A DNA stretch of 64,000 nt from MPNO01 sp965205995 (GTDB taxonomy: Bacteria > Pseudomonadota > Alphaproteobacteria > MPNO01). Positions 17,009-24,210 of this stretch are shown here, piece after piece (positions within the stretch are counted from its first letter, which is position 1; each line of letters starts with the position of its first letter). The DNA lies in assembly GCA_965205995.1 (NCBI GenBank), contig OZ242200.1, positions 744,001 through 808,000 on the forward strand, written 5' to 3'. The notes below the pieces were generated by a model that was not told the DNA's origin, did not search any database, and saw only the letters and a list, made by a program, of their open reading frames with translations. Made by a program: the position numbers and the translations under genes.

Positions 17009-17115
17009 CGCCTGGCGCTCCCTTCGTGTTGGACTGCGTCAAGCTTGAAGCGATTTCCACCACGGCTCAAGCCCCGATTGACGCCGGGAAAAGGCCTCCG
17101 CACGCCATCCGGGGG

Positions 17116-17144
17116 TGGACGGCTCAATGCCCATGTCCTATCAG
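17116..17144 (+). promoter_or_regulatory. Candidate promoter of dacC
   Basis: TGGACG (17116-17121), 17-bp spacer, TATCAG (17139-17144), predicted leader of about 40 nt containing the GGGAG ribosome site. Matches to consensus are moderate. Confidence 0.4.
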
Positions 17145-17191
17145 TGGAGCGGCCCGAACGGCGGCGCGCGCCGCACTCAAGGGAGCTTCGA

Positions 17192-18346
17192 ATGAGTTCA
17201 TTCGCCCGATCGATCCGGGGGTTCGCCGCCGGCACCGCGTCGCTCGCCGCACTGTGTCTTGCGGCCCTGCCTTCGAGCGCGATGGAGACGGTCGCGAAAC
17301 AGGCCTACATCCTCGACCTCCAGACCGGCGCGGTCCTCTTGGACAAGGACAGCGCCACGCCGACGCCGCCCGCATCATTGAGCAAGCTGATGACCATCTA
17401 CATGGCCTTCGAGCAGCTCAAGAGCGGCAAACTCTCGCTCGACGACAAGTACGTCGTCAGCCGCAAGGCCTGGCGGATGGGCGGTTCCAAGATGTTCGTC
17501 GAAGTCAAAAAGCAGGTGCGGATCGAGGATCTGCTGCGGGGGATCGTCGTTCAGTCGGGCAACGACGCCTGCATCGTCATCGCCGAGGGGCTGTCGGGCG
17601 CGGAAAGCGCGTTCGCCGATGCGATGAACCGGAAGGCGGAAGAAATCGGGCTGACCGACAGCAATTTGGTGAACTCGACCGGATGGCCGCACGATGCCCA
17701 CCTGATGAGCCCGCGCGACCTCGCGGTCCTGTCCCGGCGCATCATCGAGGAATTCCCGGAATACTACCCCTATTTCGCCGAGAAATCGTTTCGCTACAAC
17801 AAGATCAAGCAGGGCAACCGCAACCCCCTGCTCTATGGCGATACCGGGGCGGACGGGCTGAAGACCGGCCATACGCGGGCGGCCGGCTACGGGCTGGTGG
17901 CGTCCGCCATACGCAACGACCGGCGCGTGGTCATGGTGCTCACCGGCATGCCGAGCGCCAGGACCCGGTCGTTCGAATCCCGCCGACTGCTCAACTGGGC
18001 GTTCCAGTCGTTCAGGAACTACACGCTCTTCGAGCGCGGCGCGGTGGTGGATCGGGCCGATGTGTGGCTCGGTCAGGAGGACGTCGTCCCCCTGGTCACA
18101 GAGCGCGACATCAAGGTGTCCCTTCCGCGGGCGTCGCGCCCGGGCCTCAAGGTCAAAATCGTCTATGAGGGTCCGGTTCCGGCGCCGATCGAGAAGGGGA
18201 CGAAGATCGCCATGCTGGTGATCGCCGCTCCCGACTTCGAAACCCTGGAGGTGCCGCTCGTCGCCGGCGCCGATGTCGCCCGGGTCGGCGTGTTCGGCCG
18301 CCTCGGTGCGGCGATCGGCTATATGGTCTGGGGCGCGGACGGATAA
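17192..18346 (+). CDS. dacC: D-alanyl-D-alanine carboxypeptidase (PBP5/6 family)
   Basis: Low-molecular-mass penicillin-binding protein that removes the terminal D-Ala from peptidoglycan stem peptides in the periplasm. 384 aa. A signal peptide ends near residue 30; the serine-peptidase triad motifs are S62-L-S-K65, S122-G-N124 and K224-T-G226. A C-terminal beta domain follows, and the last 20 residues (GVFGRLGAAIGYMVWGADG) form the expected amphipathic membrane anchor. GGGAG lies before the ATG. The bufferin genes follow after 211 bp but with their own leader, so they are probably a separate unit. The symbol is by family; dacA or dacF would be equally valid. Confidence 0.92.
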   Translation: MSSFARSIRGFAAGTASLAALCLAALPSSAMETVAKQAYILDLQTGAVLLDKDSATPTPPASLSKLMTIYMAFEQLKSGKLSLDDKYVVSRKAWRMGGSKMFVEVKKQVRIEDLLRGIVVQSGNDACIVIAEGLSGAESAFADAMNRKAEEIGLTDSNLVNSTGWPHDAHLMSPRDLAVLSRRIIEEFPEYYPYFAEKSFRYNKIKQGNRNPLLYGDTGADGLKTGHTRAAGYGLVASAIRNDRRVVMVLTGMPSARTRSFESRRLLNWAFQSFRNYTLFERGAVVDRADVWLGQEDVVPLVTERDIKVSLPRASRPGLKVKIVYEGPVPAPIEKGTKIAMLVIAAPDFETLEVPLVAGADVARVGVFGRLGAAIGYMVWGADG

Positions 18347-18442
18347 ATATCGGCGCGGCACGCGTCGCGGCGAGACGCTACCCCGCGTTGCGAATTTCCC
18401 GCTCCGGTTGCAGAGACGTGATCGATTTAACGCGACCGTTAC

Positions 18443-18530
18443 TTGCGGAGAATCGTCGGCGTCTCATACGTTGAGCGGGGTGGCGGCATGCTGCCGCAAG
18501 ACCGAATACCGGAGCGTTGAAACGCTCCGG
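18443..18530 (+). promoter_or_regulatory. Leader of the bufferin operon: weak promoter signals and two perfect hairpins
   Basis: Two inverted repeats lie between dacC and bufA: GCGGCA/TGCCGC around TGC at 18483-18497, and CCGGAGCGT/ACGCTCCGG around TGAA at 18509-18530, the latter 27 bp before the bufA ATG. Upstream, TTGCGG (18443) with ATACGT (18466) at 17 bp and an ECF-like GGAGA (18447) with CGTT (18469) overlap each other, so the sigma factor cannot be decided. There is no T-run after the hairpins, which argues for mRNA stabilisation or regulator binding rather than termination. Confidence 0.5.
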
Positions 18531-18557
18531 AACCACACAAACGCGGGAGAGTGTCCG

Positions 18558-18860
18558 ATGAAAAAGAGCCCACTGATCATGGCGGCCGCGCTGCTGGCCG
18601 CCGCCAACTTCGCCGCTTCCGACGTGGCGCAGGCGGCGGACAAGAAGGTCAAGTGCTTCGGCGTTTCGCTCGCCGGCAAGAACGACTGCAAGGCGGGTCC
18701 GGGCACGACCTGCGCCGGCAGCTCGACGGTCAACTACCAGGGCAATGCCTGGACCTACGTCCCCGCCGGCAGTTGCGAAAAGATGACCTTCAAGACCAAG
18801 GACGGCCGCTCGGTCACCGGTAGCCTTGCCGAGCTGAAGCGCGACGTTCCGAAGAGCTGA
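18558..18860 (+). CDS. bufA: Bufferin precursor peptide, DUF2282 family
   Basis: 100-residue exported precursor of a bufferin, a ribosomally made, post-translationally modified peptide that binds copper and was described in Caulobacter. A Sec signal peptide ends at about residue 26 (AQA before ADKK). The mature part has the four family cysteines, C33, C44, C52 and C73, in VKCFGVSLAGKNDC, TTCAGSS and AGSCEKM. The modifying enzymes convert cysteines to thiooxazole-type rings in characterised cases. GGGAGAG precedes the ATG. The C-terminal extension after C73 (27 residues with KTKDGRSVTG) is longer than I recall for typical members. First gene of the bufABC-doxX cluster. Confidence 0.88.
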   Translation: MKKSPLIMAAALLAAANFAASDVAQAADKKVKCFGVSLAGKNDCKAGPGTTCAGSSTVNYQGNAWTYVPAGSCEKMTFKTKDGRSVTGSLAELKRDVPKS

Positions 18861-18886
18861 TCGGGCTGATTAGTCAACGCCCGGAC

Positions 18887-18910
18887 GCCGCCCGGGCCAC
18901 GGCCCGCGGC
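18887..18910 (+). other. Hairpin between bufA and bufB
   Basis: GCCGC and GGGC (18887-18897) pair with GCCC and GCGGC (18902-18910) around a 4-nt loop, with a 2-nt bulge. It begins 26 bp after the bufA stop. Such an intercistronic structure could protect or partly terminate the bufA message so that more precursor than enzyme is made; no U-run follows. Confidence 0.5.
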
Positions 18911-18962
18911 GACCGGGCAGTCCCCGATTCGCCCGCCATGGCCGCTCCCTCATCCTTCGTCG

Positions 18963-19805
18963 CTGTCCGGTCCGTCGCGGGCCGGCGTCGGGTTCAAGGG
19001 TGAGCATGCCGAAACGGTCTGCGAAGAGCGGCCGGAGACAGGCTGGTTCGAGGTCCATCCCGAAAACTACATGGTCGCGGGAGGACCGAGGCTGGCGGTG
19101 CTGGAGGCGCTGCGCGAGGTCTATCCGCTGTCGCTGCACGGCGTCGGCCTGTCGCTCGGCGGCGCGGAGCGGCTCGACCGCGACCATCTGGGCGCGTTCC
19201 GCGCACTCGCAGACCGGTTTCAGCCGGGACTGGTTTCCGAACACATCGCCTGGTCGTCGCATGGCGGCGTCTGGTTCGCCGATCTGCTGCCGCCGAGCCT
19301 CAACCGGGCCGGGCTCGACCGGCTGTGCGACAATGTCGACGAGATGCAGGAGGCCCTCGGGCGGGAGATCCTGATCGAGAACCCGGCCAGCTACCTGGCT
19401 TTGCCGGATTGCGAGATGGATGAGCTGGCGTTCATCGTCGAAGCGGCGCGGCGTACCGGCTGCGGCCTGCTGGTCGACGTCAACAACATCCATGTCAGCG
19501 CGGTCAATACCGGTCTCGACGCCGAGGCCTATGTCGATGCCATCCCCGGCGAGCCGATCGGGGAAATCCACCTTGCCGGCTTCACGGTCGACGACGCCGG
19601 CGGCGAGCGGGTGCTGATCGACAGCCACGGCGCGGCGGTCGACGACGCCGTCTGGCGGCTCTATGCAAGGCTGATCGAGCGGGTCGGCGCGCGGCCCACT
19701 TTGGTCGAATGGGACAAGGACATTCCCGCCTGGGACGTGCTGTATGCCGAGGCGACGAAAGCCGAAACCCTGTTGTCGTGCCTCGCCGAGCCGGTGCCGG
19801 CGTGA
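18963..19805 (+). CDS. bufB: Bufferin maturase, DUF692/MbnB-like multinuclear iron protein (start or frame unclear)
   Basis: TIM-barrel enzyme of the DUF692 family; with BufC it modifies cysteines of BufA. Conserved segments run in order: AGVGFKGEH, GWFEVHPENY, SLHGVGLSLGG, SEHIAWSSHGG, EILIENPASYL, LLVDVNNIHVSA, GEIHLAGF and DSHGAAVDDAVW, with the His, Glu and Asp residues that bind iron in MbnB. The frame is open from 18870, but the first in-frame ATG (19071) would delete the first conserved 30-odd residues and no GTG or TTG lies upstream. The CTG at 18963 gives 280 aa, the family length. Alternatively an ATG at 18938 in another frame is joined by a one-base shift near 18970-18990. Confidence 0.75.
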   Translation: MSGPSRAGVGFKGEHAETVCEERPETGWFEVHPENYMVAGGPRLAVLEALREVYPLSLHGVGLSLGGAERLDRDHLGAFRALADRFQPGLVSEHIAWSSHGGVWFADLLPPSLNRAGLDRLCDNVDEMQEALGREILIENPASYLALPDCEMDELAFIVEAARRTGCGLLVDVNNIHVSAVNTGLDAEAYVDAIPGEPIGEIHLAGFTVDDAGGERVLIDSHGAAVDDAVWRLYARLIERVGARPTLVEWDKDIPAWDVLYAEATKAETLLSCLAEPVPA

Positions 19806-19824
19806 GGCGGCCGGCGATAGGACC

Positions 19825-20603
19825 ATGACGCTCGCGGCCCTGCAGGCGGAATTTGCCGCCGCCCTGCAGATGACGCGCCGGATGCGGTGCCGGCCGGGTT
19901 TTCCGGCGCCGCCGCTCGGCGGTTCAGGATCTATCGCAACAATGTGCGCGTCGCGCTGATCGAGGCGCTGGCGATGGCCTATCCGGCCGTGGCGCGGCTT
20001 GTCGGCACGCCGTTTTTCGAACGGATGGCCAATGTCTATGCCGCCGGCCATCCGGCGCACGCGCGAACCCTCAACCTGTATGGCGGGGAATTCGCCGACT
20101 TCATCGCCGGTTTCGCGCCGGCGCGCGAACTGCCCTATCTCGCGGATACCGCAAGGCTGGAGCGCGCGGTACTCGAATCGCTTCACGCCGCCGATGCGCC
20201 GGCGCTCGACCCGACGGCGCTGACGGCGCTCGGCGCCGATCTCGCGACGCTGCGACTCGCGCCGCATCCCGCGACCCGGCTGGTCCGGTCCGAGTACCCT
20301 ATCGCCGATATCTGGCATGCCAATGCCGGCGACGAGGTCCCCGACGCCGACCTCGTCTTTACAACCGGGGCGGCGGCTGCGCTGGTGGTTCGGCCGGGCC
20401 TTTCCGTCGGCGTCGGGTCGCTCGCCCCGGAGCAATGCGCTTTCGCCGAGACCCTGCTTGCGGGAGGCGATCCGATGACGGCGCATGCGGAAGCGGCGTC
20501 GATCGACGGAGATTTCGACGTCGTTCCGGCGTTCAGGGAGCTGCTCGCGGCCGGCGCTTTCGCAGGCCTGGCGGGCGAACCGCGCGAAGGAGAACAGGCA
20601 TGA
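19825..20603 (+). CDS. bufC: Bufferin maturase partner BufC, DUF2063 family, with an apparent one-base frameshift
   Basis: DUF2063 proteins recognise the precursor and assist the DUF692 enzyme. The conserved RRFRIYRNNVRVALIEAL and YPAVARLVG segments and the C-terminal domain are intact in the frame ending at 20603. The expected N-terminus, MTLAALQAEFAAAL, is encoded from the ATG at 19825 in a different frame; that frame stops at 19959. Adding one base at about 19868 joins them into ALQDDAPDAVPAGFSG, which looks natural. As the sequence stands, translation could begin only at a GTG at 19887, losing about 20 residues. Either a sequencing error, a real lesion or frameshifting. The gene overlaps doxX by 4 bp. 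Confidence 0.75.
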
Positions 20604-21073
20604 GCAACGGCAAACCGACGGTGATGGGCGGGGTGAAGCAGGCGATCGATCTGGGCCACCGGATCGCGGAGTCCGTCGACCGCTGGCTGGGACCGGTCGC
20701 GCTGCTCGTGCTCCGGCTGCCGATCGCCGTCGTGTTCTGGCGTTCCGGCCGCACCAAGGTCGAGGGGTGGAACATCTTCTCCGTCAAGGACACCCAGTAT
20801 CTCCTGTTCCGGGAAGAATTCGGCATGCCGCTGCCGGAGCTGACGGCCCACCTCACCGCGATCGCCGAGCACATATTGCCGATCCTGCTGGTGCTCGGCC
20901 TGTTCACCAGGCTAAGCGCGCTCGGCATGTTCACGATGACCATGGTCATCCAGTTCTTCGTCTATCCGGATGCGTGGATCAGCGCCCACATGTTCTGGGC
21001 GGTCATCCTGTTCGCCGTGGTGGCGTTCGGGCCGGGGCCGGTCTCGCTCGACCGGCTGCTGTTCCGCCGCTAG
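20600..21073 (+). CDS. DoxX-family membrane protein of the bufferin operon
   Basis: 157-residue inner-membrane protein with four predicted helices; LRLPIAVVFWRSGRTKVEGWN and the loop before AEHILPILLVLGLFTRLSALG are typical of DoxX proteins. DoxX genes commonly follow bufABC, where the family is thought to serve redox or metal stress at the membrane; its biochemical role is not established. The start overlaps the bufC stop (ATGA), which shows translational coupling and indicates that the operon is still organised normally despite the irregular bufB and bufC 5' ends. Last gene of the unit; the next gene is convergent after 28 bp. Confidence 0.88.
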   Translation: MSNGKPTVMGGVKQAIDLGHRIAESVDRWLGPVALLVLRLPIAVVFWRSGRTKVEGWNIFSVKDTQYLLFREEFGMPLPELTAHLTAIAEHILPILLVLGLFTRLSALGMFTMTMVIQFFVYPDAWISAHMFWAVILFAVVAFGPGPVSLDRLLFRR

Positions 21074-21101
21074 CTGCGGACCTCTCGGAAGCAAACCGAG
21101 C

Positions 21102-21836
21102 CTAGTCCCGGCCGGCATCCATGATCGCCATGATCGCCCGGGCGAGGCGCCCGGGCGCGGTGAAGCAGACCTCGTGCCCGCCCGGAATCTGGATCAGGCG
21201 GAACAGGCCGAGCTTCTCCGACAGGCGCGGATGCCAGGTCATGGAGTGCGGCAGGGACGTGTCCTCGGTGCAGTTGATGTAGGACTTGGGCACGTCCATC
21301 GCCGCCGGGTCGGCCGCGAGCGAGATCTTTTCGGTGAAGGTGGCGTAGGGGTGGGGGTTCAGCGTGTCGTAGGCGGCCTGGGAGAGCGCGCCGTCCGCGT
21401 CGTTCATGAACGCCTCGCGCCAGATCGGATAGGGCATCGCCACCGAGCCGTCGCCGATCTCGGCCGCGATCTGGTCGAACAAATGGACGTAATGGGGCGG
21501 CACCATGTCGTTCAGCGATTCGCCGTCATTCGGCACGAAGGCGTTCCAGTAGACCAGCCGCCTTATGCGGTCCCGCGCCTTGTCGGCGACCCCGGTGATC
21601 ACCATGCCACCGTAAGAGTGGCCCATCAGGACGACGTCGCCGAGATCGTTGTCGGCGAGAAAATCGACGATCGACTGAATGGCTTCGGCGAGACCCGCCG
21701 TCTTGGCGTCGCCCGGCCGGTTCCCGGCGAGCGTCGGACAGTGGACGTCGTGGCCGGCCGCCCGGATCGGCTCCGCGGTGGCTTCCAGCTCCGCGCCGCT
21801 ATGCCAGGCGCCGTGGACGAGAACGAAGGTGGACAT
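21102..21836 (-). CDS. Alpha/beta-fold hydrolase
   Basis: 244-residue cytoplasmic hydrolase of the hydroxynitrile-lyase/salicylate-esterase-like branch. FVLVHGAWHSGAELEAT at the N-terminus supplies the oxyanion region; GHSYGGM (centre at about residue 77) is the nucleophile elbow with the catalytic Ser; the Asp is probably in CTEDTSL and the His in IPGGHEVCF. No signal peptide. GGGGAG lies before the ATG. It is transcribed alone, convergent to the bufferin operon and divergent from the ABC module. Substrate unknown; esters of small acids are usual. Confidence 0.88.
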   Translation of the reverse strand: MSTFVLVHGAWHSGAELEATAEPIRAAGHDVHCPTLAGNRPGDAKTAGLAEAIQSIVDFLADNDLGDVVLMGHSYGGMVITGVADKARDRIRRLVYWNAFVPNDGESLNDMVPPHYVHLFDQIAAEIGDGSVAMPYPIWREAFMNDADGALSQAAYDTLNPHPYATFTEKISLAADPAAMDVPKSYINCTEDTSLPHSMTWHPRLSEKLGLFRLIQIPGGHEVCFTAPGRLARAIMAIMDAGRD

Positions 21837-21874
21837 GGTTTCTCCCCGGGCAGCGTTTCGGACAATGGCCTGGC

Positions 21875-21903
21875 ACGCTATGGGCGTCTGGCGCGGTTAG
21901 CAA
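21875..21903 (-). promoter_or_regulatory. Candidate promoter of the alpha/beta hydrolase gene
   Basis: On the minus strand TTGCTA (21903-21898) and TAGCGT (21880-21875) are separated by 17 bp and lie about 40 bp before the ATG. Confidence 0.4.
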
Positions 21904-21932
21904 GCACCGGCGACACCGGGGGCGGTTGATTA

Positions 21933-21974
21933 TCTCTTTATACTGTACTAGTGTTATAGTACAGTATAAAGAGA
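21933..21974. promoter_or_regulatory. 36-base perfect inverted repeat, probable operator of the GntR/ABC operon
   Basis: The arms 21933-21950 and 21957-21974 (18 bp each) are perfectly complementary around a 6-bp spacer; the core reads TGTACTA...TAGTACA. The stretch is AT-rich in a GC-rich window, contains -10-like hexamers (TATAGT at 21955) and ends 24 bp before the ABC ATPase start. The symmetric TACTGTACTA arms resemble YtrA-subfamily GntR operators, and the operon itself encodes such a regulator. Confidence 0.8.
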
Positions 21975-21998
21975 TGCGGAAGCTAGGCGGTACGGATC

Positions 21999-22841
21999 AT
22001 GGTGGAAATGGAGCGCGTATGGTTCGGCTATGGGCAGCGCCCCGTCTTCGAGGCGCTCGATCTCGTCCTTGAGCCCGGCAAGATATACGGATTGCTGGGC
22101 CTCAACGGCGCCGGCAAGTCGACCCTGCTCAAGCTTATTTCCGGCCTCCTCTTCCCGGATTCCGGCCGCATCCGCGTCCTCGGCCACGAACCGGCCCGGC
22201 GGAGCGCCGATTTCCTGTCCAGCATCTTCATGCTTTCGGAAACGCTTCACCTGCCGGCGATTCAGGACCGGCAATACATCGCGCTGCGCGCGCCCTTCTA
22301 CCCGAAATTCGACGCCGATCTCCTGGAGCGCATGCTCGGCGAGCTCGAGGTCCCGCGTGGACCCAAGCTCGCGAACCTGTCGCTCGGCGAGCGCAAGAAA
22401 TTCTCCCTCGCCTTCGGCCTTGCCTGCCAGCCTTCCCTCCTTATCCTGGATGAGCCCACCAACGGCCTCGATATCCCCTCCAAGGGGCTGTTTCGCCGAA
22501 TCGTCGCAGAGTCCCTGACCGAGGAGCGCATCCTCATCATCGCCACCCACCAGGTGCGCGATGTCGAGACGCTGATCGACAGCATCCTCATCGCGCACCA
22601 GGGAAGGTTCCTGCTCCGCCGGGGCGTCGCGGAGACCGCCGCCAGCCTCCGGTTTTCCCGCGACACCCTGCCGCCCGACCCGCAATCCGCCGGCCTGCTG
22701 TATTCGGAACCCACGGTGGGCGGCTACGCCAGCGTGTGGGGTGCTCCGGGCGCGGGCGGAGGTCAGCCGGATCTGGAGCTTCTTTTCAAGGCGTCCACCG
22801 CGAACCCCAGCGCCTTCGCCAGACTCTTTTGGCAGGAGTAG
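21999..22841 (+). CDS. ABC transporter ATP-binding protein
   Basis: 280-residue ATPase. Walker A is GLNGAGKST (residues 34-42), the signature is LSLGERKK, Walker B is LLILDEPTNGLD, and the switch His is in ATHQVRD. It resembles the YtrB/CcmA-type ATPases of GntR-regulated exporters. The C-terminal ~70 residues extend beyond the catalytic domain. Together with the permease 5 bp downstream and the regulator it forms a three-gene exporter module; in YtrA-type systems such transporters respond to cell-envelope stress or antimicrobial compounds. Substrate unknown. Confidence 0.9.
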   Translation: MVEMERVWFGYGQRPVFEALDLVLEPGKIYGLLGLNGAGKSTLLKLISGLLFPDSGRIRVLGHEPARRSADFLSSIFMLSETLHLPAIQDRQYIALRAPFYPKFDADLLERMLGELEVPRGPKLANLSLGERKKFSLAFGLACQPSLLILDEPTNGLDIPSKGLFRRIVAESLTEERILIIATHQVRDVETLIDSILIAHQGRFLLRRGVAETAASLRFSRDTLPPDPQSAGLLYSEPTVGGYASVWGAPGAGGGQPDLELLFKASTANPSAFARLFWQE

Positions 22842-22846
22842 AGACC

Positions 22847-23608
22847 GTGAACGAGGCGATTTCGTTGCGCCGGCTCTGGCTTCTTGTCAGCGGCGACCTC
22901 GTGGGCAATTGGGGCAGGGTGGTCCTGATCTCGGGAACGGCCGCCGGGATCGTTTTCCTGGCTTCCCTGATCGCGGGTTCCTCGTCCTACCCCGATTCGT
23001 CCTTTCACCAGAGATGGTTCGTCATCCTGCTCTTCGGCTTCGGAATGCCCGCAACCATCCAGGCGCTCCGGCCGTTTCACGACCGGACCTTGAAGGAGGC
23101 CTTTCTTCTTCTTCCCGCCTCCACGCTGGAAAAGAGCCTCGCCCGCCTCCTCGGGACCTCCGTCGTCCTCCCCGCTCTCTTGCTCACATTCAGCGCCCTT
23201 GCCTCCCTGGTGATCGAGTCTCTCAACCTCTTCGTCTTCTTCGGGCACCGGCGCCCTTTCTTCGATCCTTCCGGACCCGTGGTCTGGACTTGGATCGCCC
23301 TCTACATCGTCGTTCAGTCGCCCTATTTCGCGGGCGCGGCATGGTTCCGCCGCTGGCCGGGCCTCAAGACAACGCTTGTCATCGTCGTTCTGCTTCTCGC
23401 GCTGACGGTCGTCGCGACGGTGTCGGAAATCGCGCTCAGAGGCGCATCCGACGGCCCCGGCGGCGGCAAGGAGATATTCCGGGCTCTGCGCGCCTATTTG
23501 GAATTGAACACCGGCATCGTATACGCAGTCCTGGCCCTGATACCGTCCGCGCTCTGGTACCTTGCATGGCTCCGGCTGAGGAAGGTCCAGGCGGACGATG
23601 CAGTTTAG
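22847..23608 (+). CDS. ABC transporter permease of the GntR-regulated module
   Basis: 253-residue integral membrane protein with six predicted helices, among them VVLISGTAAGIVFLASLIAG, LLTFSALASLVIESLNLFVFF and TTLVIVVLLLALTVVATV. I chose the GTG at 22847, five bases after the ATPase stop. There is no conserved permease motif, as usual for this exporter type. The final 11 bp overlap the regulator gene. It should form a homodimer with two copies of the ATPase. Confidence 0.85.
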   Translation: MNEAISLRRLWLLVSGDLVGNWGRVVLISGTAAGIVFLASLIAGSSSYPDSSFHQRWFVILLFGFGMPATIQALRPFHDRTLKEAFLLLPASTLEKSLARLLGTSVVLPALLLTFSALASLVIESLNLFVFFGHRRPFFDPSGPVVWTWIALYIVVQSPYFAGAAWFRRWPGLKTTLVIVVLLLALTVVATVSEIALRGASDGPGGGKEIFRALRAYLELNTGIVYAVLALIPSALWYLAWLRLRKVQADDAV

Positions 23609-23981
23609 CGAGCCGAAAGGCATCTATCTTCAGATCGCGGATCAGATCCGCGAGCGGATCCTGCAGGGCGAATGGACCGCGGGACAGAGGATCCCGTCGA
23701 TCCGGGAACTGGCGGTGGACCTCGGGGTCAACCCGAACACCGTCACGCGAAGTTACCAGGCCCTTGTCGACAGGCGGATCATCGCCAGCCAGAGAGGTCA
23801 GGGCTATTTCGTGAGCGAGAATGCGGTAGAGCGGGCTCTCGCCGAGATGAAGGACGAGTTCCTGCGCGACGAACTGCCGAGAATCGTCCGCACCATGCGC
23901 CTTCTCGGGATCGGCCCGGACGAGCTAGCCGCTCATGCCGCCGACGAGGAACAGGCTGAGCAAAGGAGAGCATCCGCCTGA
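23598..23981 (+). CDS. GntR-family regulator, YtrA subfamily
   Basis: 127 residues: an N-terminal winged helix (IYLQIADQIRERILQGEWTA, IPSIRELAVDLGVNPNTVTRSYQAL) and a short helical tail with KDEFLRDELPRIVRTMRLLGI, the small C-terminal dimerisation domain that defines the YtrA subgroup. No ligand-binding FadR or UTRA domain. Members usually sit with ABC genes and repress them until an antibiotic or envelope signal appears. The inverted repeat at 21933-21974 is the obvious target. Confidence 0.9.
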   Translation: MQFSEPKGIYLQIADQIRERILQGEWTAGQRIPSIRELAVDLGVNPNTVTRSYQALVDRRIIASQRGQGYFVSENAVERALAEMKDEFLRDELPRIVRTMRLLGIGPDELAAHAADEEQAEQRRASA

Positions 23982-24051
23982 TGCTCGTTTCAGGCCATCT
24001 CAAATACTGTAATTCTTGTCTGAATAATTAACTATAAATCATTGATATAAT

Positions 24052-24127
24052 TGGTGCGCGCACCAGGACTCGAACCTGGGACCCACTGATTAAAAGTCAG
24101 TTGCTCTACCACCTGAGCTATGCGCGC
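24052..24127 (-). tRNA. tRNA-Lys (anticodon TTT)
   Basis: 76-nt class I tRNA with encoded CCA. Acceptor stem GCGCGCA/TGCGCGC, D-arm AGCTCAGGTGGTAGAGC, anticodon stem ACTGA/TCAGT with loop CTTTTAA, T-loop GGTTCGAGTCC. It lies between the convergent GntR gene and coaD. Confidence 0.97.
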
Positions 24128-24160
24128 GCCGGTCTGCTTCCCCGATTGGGGCGGCGCGAG

Positions 24161-24188
24161 AGTATGGACCAACCGTGTGCGGGGTCAA
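24161..24188 (-). promoter_or_regulatory. Promoter of tRNA-Lys
   Basis: On the minus strand TTGACC (24188-24183), 16-bp spacer, CATACT (24166-24161); predicted start near 24153, about 27 nt before the mature tRNA. Confidence 0.65.
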
Positions 24189-24210
24189 GAAGTTGCCCGG
24201 CGGCCGGGGG

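Noticed and set aside
15947..17191. Plus-strand frame running through the amidohydrolase region into dacC
   Set aside because: The part before 17192 is antisense to the amidohydrolase; dacC has its own ribosome site and signal peptide at 17192.
19071..19805. bufB starting at the first ATG
   Set aside because: This would delete conserved N-terminal residues including GWFEVHPENY, which are needed by the DUF692 fold.
23982..24051. Possible terminator between the GntR gene and tRNA-Lys
   Set aside because: The stretch is AT-rich but I find no stable hairpin.
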